Assembly: GCA_021821465.1 (NCBI GenBank)
Contig: JAKACM010000017.1
Location: forward strand, 1-64,000
Direction: 5' to 3'
Origin: Bacillota bacterium
GTDB taxonomy: Bacteria > Bacillota > Sulfobacillia > Sulfobacillales > Sulfobacillaceae
DNA length: 64,000 nucleotides
Shown here one piece after another: positions 27,784 to 37,106 of the stretch; position 1 is the first letter of the stretch; every line of letters begins with the position of its first letter. Below the pieces are notes generated by a model, which saw only the letters and a program-made list of their open reading frames with translations, did no database searches and had not been told where the DNA came from. A program made the translations under genes and the position numbers.

Positions 27784-28409
27784 GGCGAGGGATATGGTGC
27801 TGACCAAATTCCTTATTGCGTCAATTAGCCGAGGTTTGTCGGCTTCGAAAACCCCACTAGGAGACGGCGTTAGTCTCACGTTCCCCTGTTTTGCTTTCTT
27901 CTTGAATACCGCGTCAAATCGTTTATACGGCTCCAGGTCACGAACGTCTTCGGCCATGAAGACGTGTTACTTTGGGCATAAGAGCCTTATCTGATTAAAT
28001 TCTATGGTAATGACGGTGAGGGACTGAATGACAAGTTGTCAGTGTTAAATGGGGCTTGCTATCAGTACAGATAAAATGTGAGGCATTTGGAGCCATTGCA
28101 AGGGGATGGGTAAGTGCGTACCCGAATTTCTCCAGCGAATTTTCCCATGCCTTGGCGATCGCAACCGAATTCGTATGGATGCACTTTATTTACACGCAAA
28201 CGGCGGCGAGTGTTCATTGCCCATGATAAACAATCCCCATTACTCAAATAGACTTTAAGTGGGCAAATTTGTCAACTTTCGATTTCGGATCCCATATATA
28301 GAATTCGAATATTTGAAATTTAACATGGTATAATAAGGAAATCAACCATCACGATGTATGACAGCACAGACGTGTCACCAAAGTGCGGTTGGGTGAAGGG
28401 AGGCTAACC
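27784..28409. other. Region without supported genes
   Basis: About 620 bases. A minus-strand frame from 27957 to 27736 has protein-like composition ('RDLEPYKRFDAVFKKKAKQG') but no ribosome binding site or recognised family, and it is probably a gene fragment. An inverted repeat GGACGGGG/CCCCGTCC lies just upstream (27700-27725). The promoter of the following secreted protein gene should lie near 28320, where the DNA is AT-rich. Confidence 0.35.
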
Positions 28410-28919
28410 ATGTTTTTACGGAAATATGGGGCTTTAGGAAGTGTTGCGGCTGTCATATTAGGGCTGGGGATTAATTATGGATTGATTGCCCACGCCACCT
28501 CGCCAGCTACTCTCTCCCCTGACTCCGTAACGGAAGTCCCGCTATCTTTGCCTCCCAATGGAGTAGACATTAATCATCAAGCAATTCTCAAGCCGATACA
28601 TATTGTCGGCGTCATGTCCCGTGAGGCTATTCAAACCGTGGCGCATTATGCCAGGATTGGTCCCATTTCTCCTAAAGCGCTCTTGGTCAGTTTTACAGCC
28701 CCTCAAAGTATTCCACCCAAGGGATTTCACGGCGCGGCCGATATCATACGTGATGTGCCGGCATGGGTCGTAACCCTGAGCGCCCCTACTCCTCAACAGG
28801 TGGCGCAAGGAGGATCTCTTGGCGCACCGGCCTCTATGCTGCCGGCACCCATTACGCACTTTAATATCGCGATCAATGCGCTGTCAGGTAAATTTCTTTT
28901 GGGGTTTTTCACCAAATAG
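28410..28919 (+). CDS. Hypothetical exported or membrane-anchored protein
   Basis: A 169-residue protein from ATG 28410, with AAGGGAGG seven bases upstream. One N-terminal hydrophobic segment ('YGALGSVAAVILGLGINYGL', about residues 6-25) acts as a signal or anchor. The rest is Pro/Ala/Ser-rich with a mixed beta pattern and no cysteines. No family recognised. It stands alone, convergent with the D-aminoacylase gene. Confidence 0.65.
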   Translation: MFLRKYGALGSVAAVILGLGINYGLIAHATSPATLSPDSVTEVPLSLPPNGVDINHQAILKPIHIVGVMSREAIQTVAHYARIGPISPKALLVSFTAPQSIPPKGFHGAADIIRDVPAWVVTLSAPTPQQVAQGGSLGAPASMLPAPITHFNIAINALSGKFLLGFFTK

Positions 28920-28979
28920 CAAGCTAAACCCGTTTGTGACAACAGCGAACCGGCTTAATCAAACAAAGGCGGTGAGATG

Positions 28980-30590
28980 TCACAAAGCTTTGGGTTGAAG
29001 CCCCGGCGTACTCCGAATGAGGCGAACGCCCTGCCTATTTCCACAATATCTTCCTTTGTTGACGACTAAAATACCGCGTTGAAATACGAAACTGATACCT
29101 TCGGGAGAGGTTGGTGGTGCTCCATAGTGCCCGGCATCCCGAACAGATGATGCATTAAACGCCACAATGTCCGCAATGTAGCCTTCCTCAAGTCGGCCAC
29201 GTTGCCATAGGCCAAAGGTCTCAGCCGGAAGTGCGGTCATTTTTCGTATGGCTTCCTCAAGACTGAGAACATGAAGGTCTCGAACGTATTTTCCCAGAAC
29301 GTGAGAGAATGTTCCGAATAGGCGAGGATGAGGGCGCCCGCCTTGACCGGGCGGGAGCCCGTCGGATCCGATCATGGTCCATGGATAGCGCATAACGCGT
29401 TGGAGATCATCTTCATGCATGGAAAACACTAACATACTGACCCGAAGACGTTCGTGAAGCAGCACATGGATCAATGCCGAGATGGGATCGAGTTGTAAGG
29501 TTCGCGCAATCTCCTCAAGTGTTTGACCTTCATACTGATGATCGGGGGTGGTTCCGATTAAAATGCCGTTCACCCCGGCTGTCTCGATATGGTTCTCCCA
29601 CCCTGGCAAACCATGTTCAATATCGTAGCGAATGCGTTTTTTCATCTCAGGATCCTGCAGACGAGACAAGGTCGCCACGTCCCCTCCGTTCTGGGTCCAG
29701 GGCGGCAGACATGCTGTCAGCATCGTCGAGGAGGCTGTATAAGGATAGACATCCAAACGAACATTTTGCCCCTGCCTTCGTGCTGCATCGATCGCTTTAA
29801 GAGTCCTTTCAGTTTTTCCCCAATTCGATTTTCCTGCCGCCTTATGATGCGAAATTTGTACTTGAACGTGAGCCTCTCGGCCAATAGCAAGGGCCTCGTC
29901 AACACTCTTCTCCACTTCTTGAGCCTCACCTCGCATATGAGTGGTGTAGATATTTTGGCCTAAAACACTGGCCAATCCGATAATTTCATCTGTCGAGGTA
30001 AATTGCCCGGGAGGGTAGATTAGGCCCGTGGACAAGCCGAAAGCCCCAGCTTCTAGGCTTTTCTGTAAAGCATCTTTCATGATGATCATTTCACGATCCG
30101 TGGGATTCCGATCATCAAGCCCCATGGCCATAATCCGCAGGGTTCCTTGTCCGACCAGGGGCACTACATTTGTGACCAATCCCCGATGTCCTGCTTGATC
30201 CCAAAATTCACCAAATGACAATCCATCCCATACAGTTGTGGGAAATAATCGCTCAGCATATGCCTTTAATATCTCGGTATATTCTGGACTGCGAGGAGTC
30301 AATGTGATGCCGCAATTACCTGTGACTTCTGTTGTTACACCTTGAAGGATCTTAGATAGGTCATCCTCATCCAAAAATCCAGCATTGTCTGCATGCGAAT
30401 GCACATCAATAAACCCAGGTGCAATACAGTTCCCCTCGACATCGATAATATCAGCATGGGCTGGATGCTGATCGGTTGACGGAACAATCTGGCTTATATA
30501 CCCATCTTCAATCCACAAATCTCCGATATATGGAGTCCTTCCGGAACCATCAACAATAAGTCCACCGCTCAAAATGATGGGGTTGTGCAA
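28980..30590 (-). CDS. D-aminoacylase / N-acyl-D-amino acid deacylase
   Basis: A 536-residue amidohydrolase from TTG 30590 with GAGGAGG seven bases upstream. The metal site begins with 'GFIDVHSHAD'. The family cysteine is in 'VTGNCGITLTPRS'. Further ligands lie in 'IYTTHMRGEAQE' and 'VQISHHKAAGKSNWG', and the catalytic Asp is in 'MIGSDGLPPGQGG'. These enzymes release D-amino acids from N-acyl-D-amino acids. An MFS carrier lies on the same strand upstream, and divergent genes encode an RpiR regulator, an NSAR-type racemase and an M20 deacylase. Together they fit uptake and complete use of both enantiomers of N-acyl amino acids. Confidence 0.92.
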   Translation of the reverse strand: MHNPIILSGGLIVDGSGRTPYIGDLWIEDGYISQIVPSTDQHPAHADIIDVEGNCIAPGFIDVHSHADNAGFLDEDDLSKILQGVTTEVTGNCGITLTPRSPEYTEILKAYAERLFPTTVWDGLSFGEFWDQAGHRGLVTNVVPLVGQGTLRIMAMGLDDRNPTDREMIIMKDALQKSLEAGAFGLSTGLIYPPGQFTSTDEIIGLASVLGQNIYTTHMRGEAQEVEKSVDEALAIGREAHVQVQISHHKAAGKSNWGKTERTLKAIDAARRQGQNVRLDVYPYTASSTMLTACLPPWTQNGGDVATLSRLQDPEMKKRIRYDIEHGLPGWENHIETAGVNGILIGTTPDHQYEGQTLEEIARTLQLDPISALIHVLLHERLRVSMLVFSMHEDDLQRVMRYPWTMIGSDGLPPGQGGRPHPRLFGTFSHVLGKYVRDLHVLSLEEAIRKMTALPAETFGLWQRGRLEEGYIADIVAFNASSVRDAGHYGAPPTSPEGISFVFQRGILVVNKGRYCGNRQGVRLIRSTPGLQPKAL

Positions 30591-30957
30591 TTGTGTTCCT
30601 CCTCTTCTGGATTTTTGTTATCTTGTTGGTCTTATCTTAGAATCTTCCTCAGTGCTGAACCTTTTCCACGTTCCAGACGTGCCGAGATTGTTCTATCGAT
30701 GCCCCGGCGGTGCTTAGCCATTTGCTCAATCATGACCATTCCCCGAACGAGTTCGGCGTGCGCGAAATCCGGCCCGCACCCGGCCCTTCCTCTTCATGAG
30801 CTCCGGCAAGACGAGGTGGCTGCTTCCCTTGAAACTTGCCGGAGCTATCAAAGATGACATGCTTCAGGTACCCTCAGCCATGCTTGATGGTCGGTTTGGT
30901 TGCTGCAAGAGTTTACGTTTCTAGCCAGACAGTGTCATTTTTGGGTTTTTAAAAAAC
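30591..30957 (-). other. Spacer with possible coding relic
   Basis: About 370 bases between the D-aminoacylase and MFS genes. A short minus-strand frame ending at 30632 has plausible protein sequence ('MIEQMAKHRRGIDRTISARL') but no start site and may be the tail of a lost gene. A GC-rich inverted repeat with GCTCCGGCAAG and CTTGCCGGAGC (near 30796 and 30834) could form a hairpin. Confidence 0.35.
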
Positions 30958-32217
30958 CTATCCAACAATTTCAGTGGATACAGGAGCATCCTTGTCCGCT
31001 TGTCTAATGGCTTTTTCAAAGTCCTCGGGCGATTCGGGAATCCATAGGGCAGCAGCGGCAGATAATAGCACTCCGAAGACCAAAAAGCCAAACGCCGCTG
31101 CGTACGAGAAAGTACTAATGAGCCATCCCATGACAACAGGCGCGATAAATCCACCAGTTTGCCCGCCAAAGTTGACCATCGCACCTCCGGAGGCCATCAC
31201 TTTAGGAGAAAGCAAACGAAGCGGTAGTCCGAAAATTGGCAGAAAAGCTAAAAACATGAAGAACAAGCCGAGTGCTGAGTACACCACATATTGACTTATC
31301 GTTGTAGATGTGGTCAACAAGATAAGAAAAACAGCAGCAATAATTTCTGCCGGAACGATCAGCCAACGGTGATGCGCGCTAAAATATCGATCAAAAAGAA
31401 CACCGCCTAACACCGTGGAAATGGTTGCCGCAAACCATGGTAGACTCGTTAAAAACCCTGTCGACACGATATGCACATGACGCACGTCAATAAGATAAGA
31501 TGGGCCCCACGAAATCATTCCCCAGGCTACGATGTCGAATCCAAAGAACATTAAAGCAAATTTCCACATACTGGCGACTTTCAAAACCGACAAAGACTTC
31601 GTGCCGACGCCTCCTTCAAGATGGACGGGAGATTCCTGGCGCAAGGTAGAATTAAGGGGATTGGGAAGTAGGAAGAATATCAGGACCGCCATCACGATGC
31701 CCAAACCCGCCACCCAATAAAAAGCGCCTCGCCAACCTACTAACGCAATTGCGGGGGCAGCAACTAATGGAGCCAAAGCAGAACCTAGTGGGTTCGAAGC
31801 TAACATCATTCCGTTCGAGCTGAGTCGAGATGCTTTCGGTGTTCGTTCCCCAATAGCCTTCATAGATGCGCCAGGAAATATTCCTTCGGATGCACCGAAT
31901 AATGTGCGGACAATCAGAAGCCCGATGTAGTTAGAAACAATTCCGGTAAGTCCGGTGAATACCGACCACGCCGTAAGAGCCCACATCATGGCTTTTTTAG
32001 CCCCAAAATGATCTCCTATTAGCCCTCCCGGTATCTGAAACAACGCGTACGTCAGAAAGAACGCGCTCATAATAAAGCCTAATTCAACCGGATTGAGATG
32101 AAAGGTTTTGCCAATAGAGGGTAACGCGAGTGAAATGACTAATCGATCAATATAATCAACAAGCCATCCAAAAAATAAAAGCGTCACTGTCGTTTTGAGA
32201 ACGCGTTGTACGGTCAT
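30958..32217 (-). CDS. MFS transporter (anion:cation symporter type)
   Basis: A 419-residue protein with twelve membrane helices. 'FFGWLVDYIDRLVISLALP' in helix 1 and 'IPGGLIGDHFGAKKAMMW' in loop 2-3 are typical of the ACS branch, which imports organic anions such as hexuronates or acyl-amino acids by symport. 'GASEGIFPGASMKAIGERTP' is the conserved helix 4-5 region of that branch. Divergent from the RpiR-racemase-deacylase genes and upstream of D-aminoacylase on the same strand, so an N-acyl amino acid is a natural substrate guess. Confidence 0.9.
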   Translation of the reverse strand: MTVQRVLKTTVTLLFFGWLVDYIDRLVISLALPSIGKTFHLNPVELGFIMSAFFLTYALFQIPGGLIGDHFGAKKAMMWALTAWSVFTGLTGIVSNYIGLLIVRTLFGASEGIFPGASMKAIGERTPKASRLSSNGMMLASNPLGSALAPLVAAPAIALVGWRGAFYWVAGLGIVMAVLIFFLLPNPLNSTLRQESPVHLEGGVGTKSLSVLKVASMWKFALMFFGFDIVAWGMISWGPSYLIDVRHVHIVSTGFLTSLPWFAATISTVLGGVLFDRYFSAHHRWLIVPAEIIAAVFLILLTTSTTISQYVVYSALGLFFMFLAFLPIFGLPLRLLSPKVMASGGAMVNFGGQTGGFIAPVVMGWLISTFSYAAAFGFLVFGVLLSAAAALWIPESPEDFEKAIRQADKDAPVSTEIVG

Positions 32218-32450
32218 GAACGTGCCTCCAGTCTAAATAAATGGGCGGTAACTTAGAGACCTCTTCGGTAGAACATCGAATAATATCGATTGCAGGGTAA
32301 AAGAGTAATCTGTGGCAACTACTATTTATGAAAAATTCTGCTAACTCTATATCACCATGTTTTCAACAAGCGAACTTATCGGTGATTCAGTATTGAAAGG
32401 ATATTTTCTATAAGTTATCATTGTGAAAGAAACTTTTCAACAGGTGAGCT

Positions 32451-33296
32451 ATGAACATTGAGGATATTCAGAAAAAATTACAAAACTCTCTTCCCAATTT
32501 GGCACCGACCATGGCAACAGGCATGGAGTGGTTATTGCAGCATTTACCCGAAGTGGCTTGGACGGGAGTCGAGGAAGCGGCGGAGGCTGCCAGAGTCAGT
32601 CCTGCAACGCTCGTGCGAGCTCTGAAGCAAGCAGGATTTTCAGGATGGTCAGACTTACAAAATCTCATACGTAAACAACTCCCCACCACTTTAGCGTGGC
32701 GGCTGTTTGATCATCTGGCAGATCTGGAAGATAACAATTTTATAGGGTCTATTATTGCTGATGAGAAGGCCAACCTGGACCAATTGGAGCAATGTGTCAC
32801 CCCCCAGCTTAACGATCTACTTTCCATGCTGCTTAACTCGCGGCATATTTTGATTACCGCGAGCCTTATGACGACTGCGTTGGCCCAGCATTTTGCGATT
32901 CATCTCCGTTTATTACTCGGCAATGTTGATTTTGTGGACGCGGCATCCAGTTTGGCATGGATTCGGTTGCGGGATTTAGACGCTCGTGACATGGTGGTCG
33001 GCCTAACCTATCCGCGCTATTCTGAAGCAACGCGTCAGTTTTTGACCAAAGCCCGAGAACGCACCCCACTGGTGGCCCTGATCACAGACCTTCCAGGCCC
33101 GCCACTGGATAAGATGGCTCTCACCCTCCGTTTACCGGCGATATCTCGCGGCCATTATAGTTCTACGGTGTCCTTGATGGCGTTCATTCAAGTCATTGGC
33201 CAAAATATGACTCTCCGTGATCCTTCACGAATTTTAGGCAATCTCAACGCTGTTGATGCGATATGGCAGCAACTGAACGTGTTGAAACCGGAATAA
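32451..33296 (+). CDS. MurR/RpiR-family transcriptional regulator
   Basis: A 281-residue regulator. The N-terminal HTH_6 domain has 'GVEEAAEAARVSPATLVRAL' and 'KQAGFSGWSDLQNLIRK'. The C-terminal SIS-type fold has 'SRHILITASLMTTALAQHFA' and 'ARDMVVGLTYPRYSEATRQF'. The ATG has CAGGTGAG upstream. RpiR proteins usually sense phosphosugars; here the neighbours suggest an amino-acid-derived ligand instead. It probably regulates both the racemase operon and the divergent MFS gene. Confidence 0.88.
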   Translation: MNIEDIQKKLQNSLPNLAPTMATGMEWLLQHLPEVAWTGVEEAAEAARVSPATLVRALKQAGFSGWSDLQNLIRKQLPTTLAWRLFDHLADLEDNNFIGSIIADEKANLDQLEQCVTPQLNDLLSMLLNSRHILITASLMTTALAQHFAIHLRLLLGNVDFVDAASSLAWIRLRDLDARDMVVGLTYPRYSEATRQFLTKARERTPLVALITDLPGPPLDKMALTLRLPAISRGHYSSTVSLMAFIQVIGQNMTLRDPSRILGNLNAVDAIWQQLNVLKPE

Positions 33297-33312
33297 TTGA
33301 GGAGGGAACTTT

Positions 33313-34449
33313 TTGATTGAGATCGAGGAAGTGGTATTACACCGTCTTCAGATGCCGCTGCAAATGCGCTTTGAAACCAGTTTTGGAGTTCAAACCGATC
33401 GCGATGTGATTTTGGCGGAATTGCGTGTGGCAGACGGATGGGTCGGTTGGGGTGAAAGCGTGGCTCTACGATCGCCTTGGTACAGTGAGGAAACCACCGA
33501 TTCCGTCTGGGATTTTTTGATAAACGAAGCCATTCCCAGGATCTTGGAGACAACGTGGGATCATCCTCGTGAGTTTACCCACGCCATGCAGAAAATCCAC
33601 GGCAACTTCATGGCAAAATTCACCGTTGAAGGTGCGCTCTGGGATATCTGGGCGCAACAACAGCACCAACCTTTGGCCCGCGTGCTGGGCGGAACGAAAA
33701 CGCGTGTAGCTGTTGGCGTCAGTATTGGCATAAAACCCTTGGAGGACTTATTGAACGAGGTCGGCCAGTACGTCGAGGCCGGTTATCAGAGAATCAAGAT
33801 TAAGGTCAAACCCGGATGGGATCTCGAGCCCATTCAAGCGATTCGTCGAGCATTTCCCGCAGTATCGCTCATGGTTGATGCGAATACCGCCTATGGCCCC
33901 GAGCATTTAAACATATTGAGAGCCTTCGACGACTGGAATCTCCTCATGATTGAACAACCCTTTCCCGCCGAGGCCTGGGAGTTGTCCGCCCACACTCAAC
34001 ATCTTTTAAAGACACCAATCTGCCTGGATGAATCAATCTGTACGCTGAGCGATGCCCGCCGGGCGATAGAAATGAAGGCCTGCCAGATTATCAACGTGAA
34101 ACTCGGACGTATAGGCGGGATTCAACCGGCTCTGGATCTGGCCCAACTCGCCGAAGCGCACAACGTCCAGTTATGGTGCGGCGGGATGCTCGAAACCGGC
34201 ATCGGGCGTGCTTTTAATATCGCCATCGCCACGTTGTCCGCGTTCACCCTGCCCGGCGATACCGCTGCCAGCCAACGCTATTGGAAACCGGATATCATTG
34301 TCCCCGAAGTGACCGTAAATGCGGGCTATATCACCGTGCCAGACATTCCGGGACGCGGATTTGAGGTAAACCGTGAGCTGGTCAACCGGTATCAGTGGGT
34401 ACAACGCCATTTCCGCCAAGGACAAACGGGTAATTTCTGGCGTTGGTAA
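33313..34449 (+). CDS. Enolase-superfamily NSAR/OSBS-type racemase
   Basis: A 378-residue enolase-superfamily protein from TTG 33313 with GAGGAGGGAA upstream. The catalytic lysine motif is 'RIKIKVKPGWD'. Metal ligands are in 'LMVDANTAYG', 'LLMIEQPFPAE' and 'PICLDESICT'. The second lysine is in 'QIINVKLGRIGG'. The length and spacing match the o-succinylbenzoate synthase / N-succinylamino acid racemase group. With no menaquinone genes nearby but a D-aminoacylase, an M20 deacylase and a carrier, an N-acylamino acid racemase role is favoured over MenC. Confidence 0.88.
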   Translation: MIEIEEVVLHRLQMPLQMRFETSFGVQTDRDVILAELRVADGWVGWGESVALRSPWYSEETTDSVWDFLINEAIPRILETTWDHPREFTHAMQKIHGNFMAKFTVEGALWDIWAQQQHQPLARVLGGTKTRVAVGVSIGIKPLEDLLNEVGQYVEAGYQRIKIKVKPGWDLEPIQAIRRAFPAVSLMVDANTAYGPEHLNILRAFDDWNLLMIEQPFPAEAWELSAHTQHLLKTPICLDESICTLSDARRAIEMKACQIINVKLGRIGGIQPALDLAQLAEAHNVQLWCGGMLETGIGRAFNIAIATLSAFTLPGDTAASQRYWKPDIIVPEVTVNAGYITVPDIPGRGFEVNRELVNRYQWVQRHFRQGQTGNFWRW

Positions 34450-34490
34450 CACTGATCGCTACCCCATGTACTTTAAAAAGGAGTGGTAAT

Positions 34491-35621
34491 GTGACGTCAG
34501 ACGTTCTGTCGTTTTTACGCAAGCACACGTCCGACATGATTAATGATGTCCAGATGTTGGTGAAAGCGGAGTCCCCGTCAACAGACAGGACGCTCTTGGA
34601 AGTCGCTTCCGGACTAGTACAAAAGATGGCAGAAGACATCGGCATGACCACGCAGATCTTTCCACAAGAACAGGCCGGGCCCCATATCAGAGCCACCCTG
34701 CCGGGAACGTTATCCGACCGCCCCATTTTGGTACTCACGCATTATGACACCGTCTGGCCCGCCGGCACTTTGTCCCATATGCCCTGCCAACTCGAATCTC
34801 AGATACTGCGGGGACCCGGGGTTTTCGATATGAAGACCGGACTAGTGCAAGCGCTTTGGGCCATTCGCGCCATAAAGGTTTTGGGCCTCGTTCACCGGCC
34901 CATTATCTTTCTCAGTACATCCGATGAAGAAGTGGGCAGTATCTCCTCCCGTGCCTTGATTGAGTCCGAAGCGTGTAAGGCCGCAACCGTGCTGGTATTC
35001 GAAGCGAGTGAGCGAGGATCGCTTAAAACAGCACGCAAGGGCACCTTGCTTTATTACCTACAAACCTACGGCAAGGCGGCTCACGCCGGACTCAATCCGG
35101 AGCAAGGGGTCAGCGCCATCAATGAGTTAGTTGATCAGCTTGCCATCATCCGGCAATGGGCCAACCCACAACTCGGTACGACGATTAATGCCGGGGTGAT
35201 CGCAGGTGGAACACGGCCCAATGTGGTGGCGGCCGAAGCCGCAGCCTGGATTGACATCCGTGTGTCCAGCCAGGCGGAGACGCAGCGTATTGTGGAAAAG
35301 ATGGCACATCTTCATCCTGTCAATCCTTTGGCCCAACTCGCCATTCAGGGAGGACTCAACCGTCCCCCTCTGGAACGGACTGCAGCCGTGGCCAGGTTGT
35401 TCGACACCGCCTGTCAACTTGCCCGACCGTTAGGAATGGAACTGAGCGAATGTGCTGTAGGTGGAGCCAGTGATGGGAATTTTTGCACACCGCTTGGAAT
35501 ACCGGTGCTGGACGGCTTGGGTGCTGTGGGTAATGGGGCACATGCAGCCCATGAATGGGTCGATACCTCTGTCATGCCTCATCGCGCCGCATTGGCGGCC
35601 GAACTCCTGTCTCAATTGTAG
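34491..35621 (+). CDS. M20 metallopeptidase (carboxypeptidase G2 / ArgE-like deacylase)
   Basis: About 376 residues from GTG 34491, with AAAGGAGTGG eight bases upstream. The dinuclear zinc site is 'LVLTHYDTVWPAG' (His, Asp), 'GVFDMKTG' (Asp), 'STSDEEVGS' (catalytic Glu and ligand Glu), 'VFEAS' and 'GNGAHAAHEWVD' (His). The dimerisation domain has 'YGKAAHAGLNPEQGVSAINE'. The family removes acyl or glutamyl groups from amino acids. It follows the racemase gene by about 40 bases, which fits racemisation then deacylation of N-acyl amino acids to L-amino acids, as known in Geobacillus NSAR clusters. Confidence 0.88.
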   Translation: MTSDVLSFLRKHTSDMINDVQMLVKAESPSTDRTLLEVASGLVQKMAEDIGMTTQIFPQEQAGPHIRATLPGTLSDRPILVLTHYDTVWPAGTLSHMPCQLESQILRGPGVFDMKTGLVQALWAIRAIKVLGLVHRPIIFLSTSDEEVGSISSRALIESEACKAATVLVFEASERGSLKTARKGTLLYYLQTYGKAAHAGLNPEQGVSAINELVDQLAIIRQWANPQLGTTINAGVIAGGTRPNVVAAEAAAWIDIRVSSQAETQRIVEKMAHLHPVNPLAQLAIQGGLNRPPLERTAAVARLFDTACQLARPLGMELSECAVGGASDGNFCTPLGIPVLDGLGAVGNGAHAAHEWVDTSVMPHRAALAAELLSQL

Positions 35622-35661
35622 CTTTCTCCAAAAACCAAAAGGACGGCGAGCATGCCGTCCT
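35622..35661 (-). terminator. Terminator for minus-strand transcription
   Basis: AGGACGGC (35640-35647) and GCCGTCCT (35654-35661) form an 8-bp stem. Read on the minus strand it is followed by TTTTGGTTTTTGG, so it should stop the transcript of the decayed hydrolase. On the plus strand no T run follows, so the M20 gene end is less clearly served. Confidence 0.6.
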
Positions 35662-35868
35662 CAGTAGATGCTAACACGGTCTAATGTGACAAAGCACACT
35701 CGCCTACGAAAGCTATTGCACACGCTCGTCATAAAGGTTCTTTGGTCTTTTTCTCTGACGCAAAAATGCCTTTTGTCTTCTTTTTCCAAAGAGGAGCCTT
35801 CCGACAAAATAGCGCCTACCGATAACCCCTTCCCCGTAGGCAAAAGAAAAAAGGTCCTCGGGCCCGCC

Positions 35869-36433
35869 TCACCGGGAGGAATTCCTACTATGCCTGTTGA
35901 ATATCAGACCAATGCTTGTTGCAGGTACGATTCGAGATAACAGAGAGATAAAGAAAACCAAACCGGGCGGAATCATCATGCGAAAGCGCCGGGTTGGAGA
36001 CGACAACACCAACTTTTGAACTGCAGTAGGCTGTTCTTGGGCGTAACGTATTGCAACAGTACCCCCAAAACTATAGACAAGCAAAATGATGGGAATGGAG
36101 ACAAGCTGTTTTCGGATGCAGTAGATAAACCGGTCCTCCAGACGGCCTCTGGAACCTGATGATCGGCCTAACCCTCTCAGATCCAACGCAAAAAAAGGCC
36201 AGCCCTTGCGCAAACAAGTATGCGGCTAAAGTGCCACACCATCCCGAATGCTGACCGCCTCCATGGATCCCCACGATGGTCAGCGGGGGGTCCGGATGGA
36301 ACCCAAGCCTGATAGAACAATCCGCTTTGACAATTCGGCTGAAAACGCCTCGGCTCATTCCCCACGGTGGGTGTTTCGTTAGGTTTCCCTCCCAATTGCT
36401 GCGTTGGGAAAGTCTTAGGTCGTTCTTGTTCAT
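35869..36433 (-). pseudogene. Alpha/beta hydrolase, frameshifted and truncated
   Basis: Two overlapping frames rebuild the N-terminal part of a monoglyceride-lipase-like hydrolase. The first has 'PLTIVGIHGGGQHSGW' (oxyanion region); the second has 'FFALDLRGLGRSSGSRG' and the nucleophile elbow 'LVYSFGGTVAIRYA', with the catalytic Ser in S-F-G-G. A one-base shift near 36215 separates them. The frame stops after about 110 residues, so the cap and the catalytic Asp/His are missing. A terminator follows downstream. Confidence 0.7.
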
Positions 36434-36571
36434 GCACGACTTCTCTCAGGAATTTTGCCGCGTCTCTGTCACTTTGTTCTGTGTTATTTCCCCGCAGTCT
36501 CGTTGTTTTACGGGAATTGACATTCAGGCTAATCTAGTGAAAAAGTTTACGGATTCCCATCGTGAAGCGGT

Positions 36572-36760
36572 TTAGCGAGTTCGTCGGCAATCCAGCGCAA
36601 AAGGCGGGAGGTTGACGGCGTCTTGCGACTTCCGAAGACGGGACCACTCCAGCAAATGCCCCTTCGATTGATGGACCTGCCATCCACGCCACGTCAAGCA
36701 GACGCCGACGGCCATCCAAAACCCGGTGCCAAGAGCCGCGATCAACATGTGAGCACTCAT
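36572..36760 (-). CDS. Possible small membrane protein
   Basis: A 62-residue frame with one hydrophobic segment ('LIAALGTGFWMAVGVCLTW'). AGGAGG lies about eleven bases before ATG 36760, a little far but acceptable. There is no known family. It might be the relic of a larger gene. Confidence 0.35.
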   Translation of the reverse strand: MSAHMLIAALGTGFWMAVGVCLTWRGWQVHQSKGHLLEWSRLRKSQDAVNLPPFALDCRRTR

Positions 36761-37106
36761 TAGACTGAGGCCTCCTGACTATTCGATGCTATTAATGACG
36801 ATTTTGGCTCTCAAGGGCCACATCGTCAAGGCGAATATGCGGATCGAGGACGCTAGCCGGAGTTCTCACAGTACCCAGGGTGCAATACGCCCTTTATGAG
36901 TACCCTCAGGTCATTTTCCGAACGGCTGTATCTCTTTTGATCGGCATGAACAACAAAGAAATGCTGGTCCCTCGGCGACATTCCTTGAGGGAGGATATTG
37001 CCATTCTTTGTGATTTCGGGCAAGGGGCAATGGATACATATGGCAAAAAGAGATTCGAATCGATATAAAAGCTTGCGACAATGAACATCTTAACTGTCAT
37101 GGCCGC
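36761..37106. other. Intergenic region without features
   Basis: About 345 bases between the small minus-strand frame and the large helicase gene. Short overlapping frames only; no terminator with a T run was found for the helicase gene. Confidence 0.35.

Noticed and set aside
33313-34449. MenC (o-succinylbenzoate synthase) for menaquinone
   Set aside because: Sequence cannot separate OSBS from NSAR, but the neighbours (D-aminoacylase, M20 deacylase, carrier) favour amino acid racemisation and no men genes are near.
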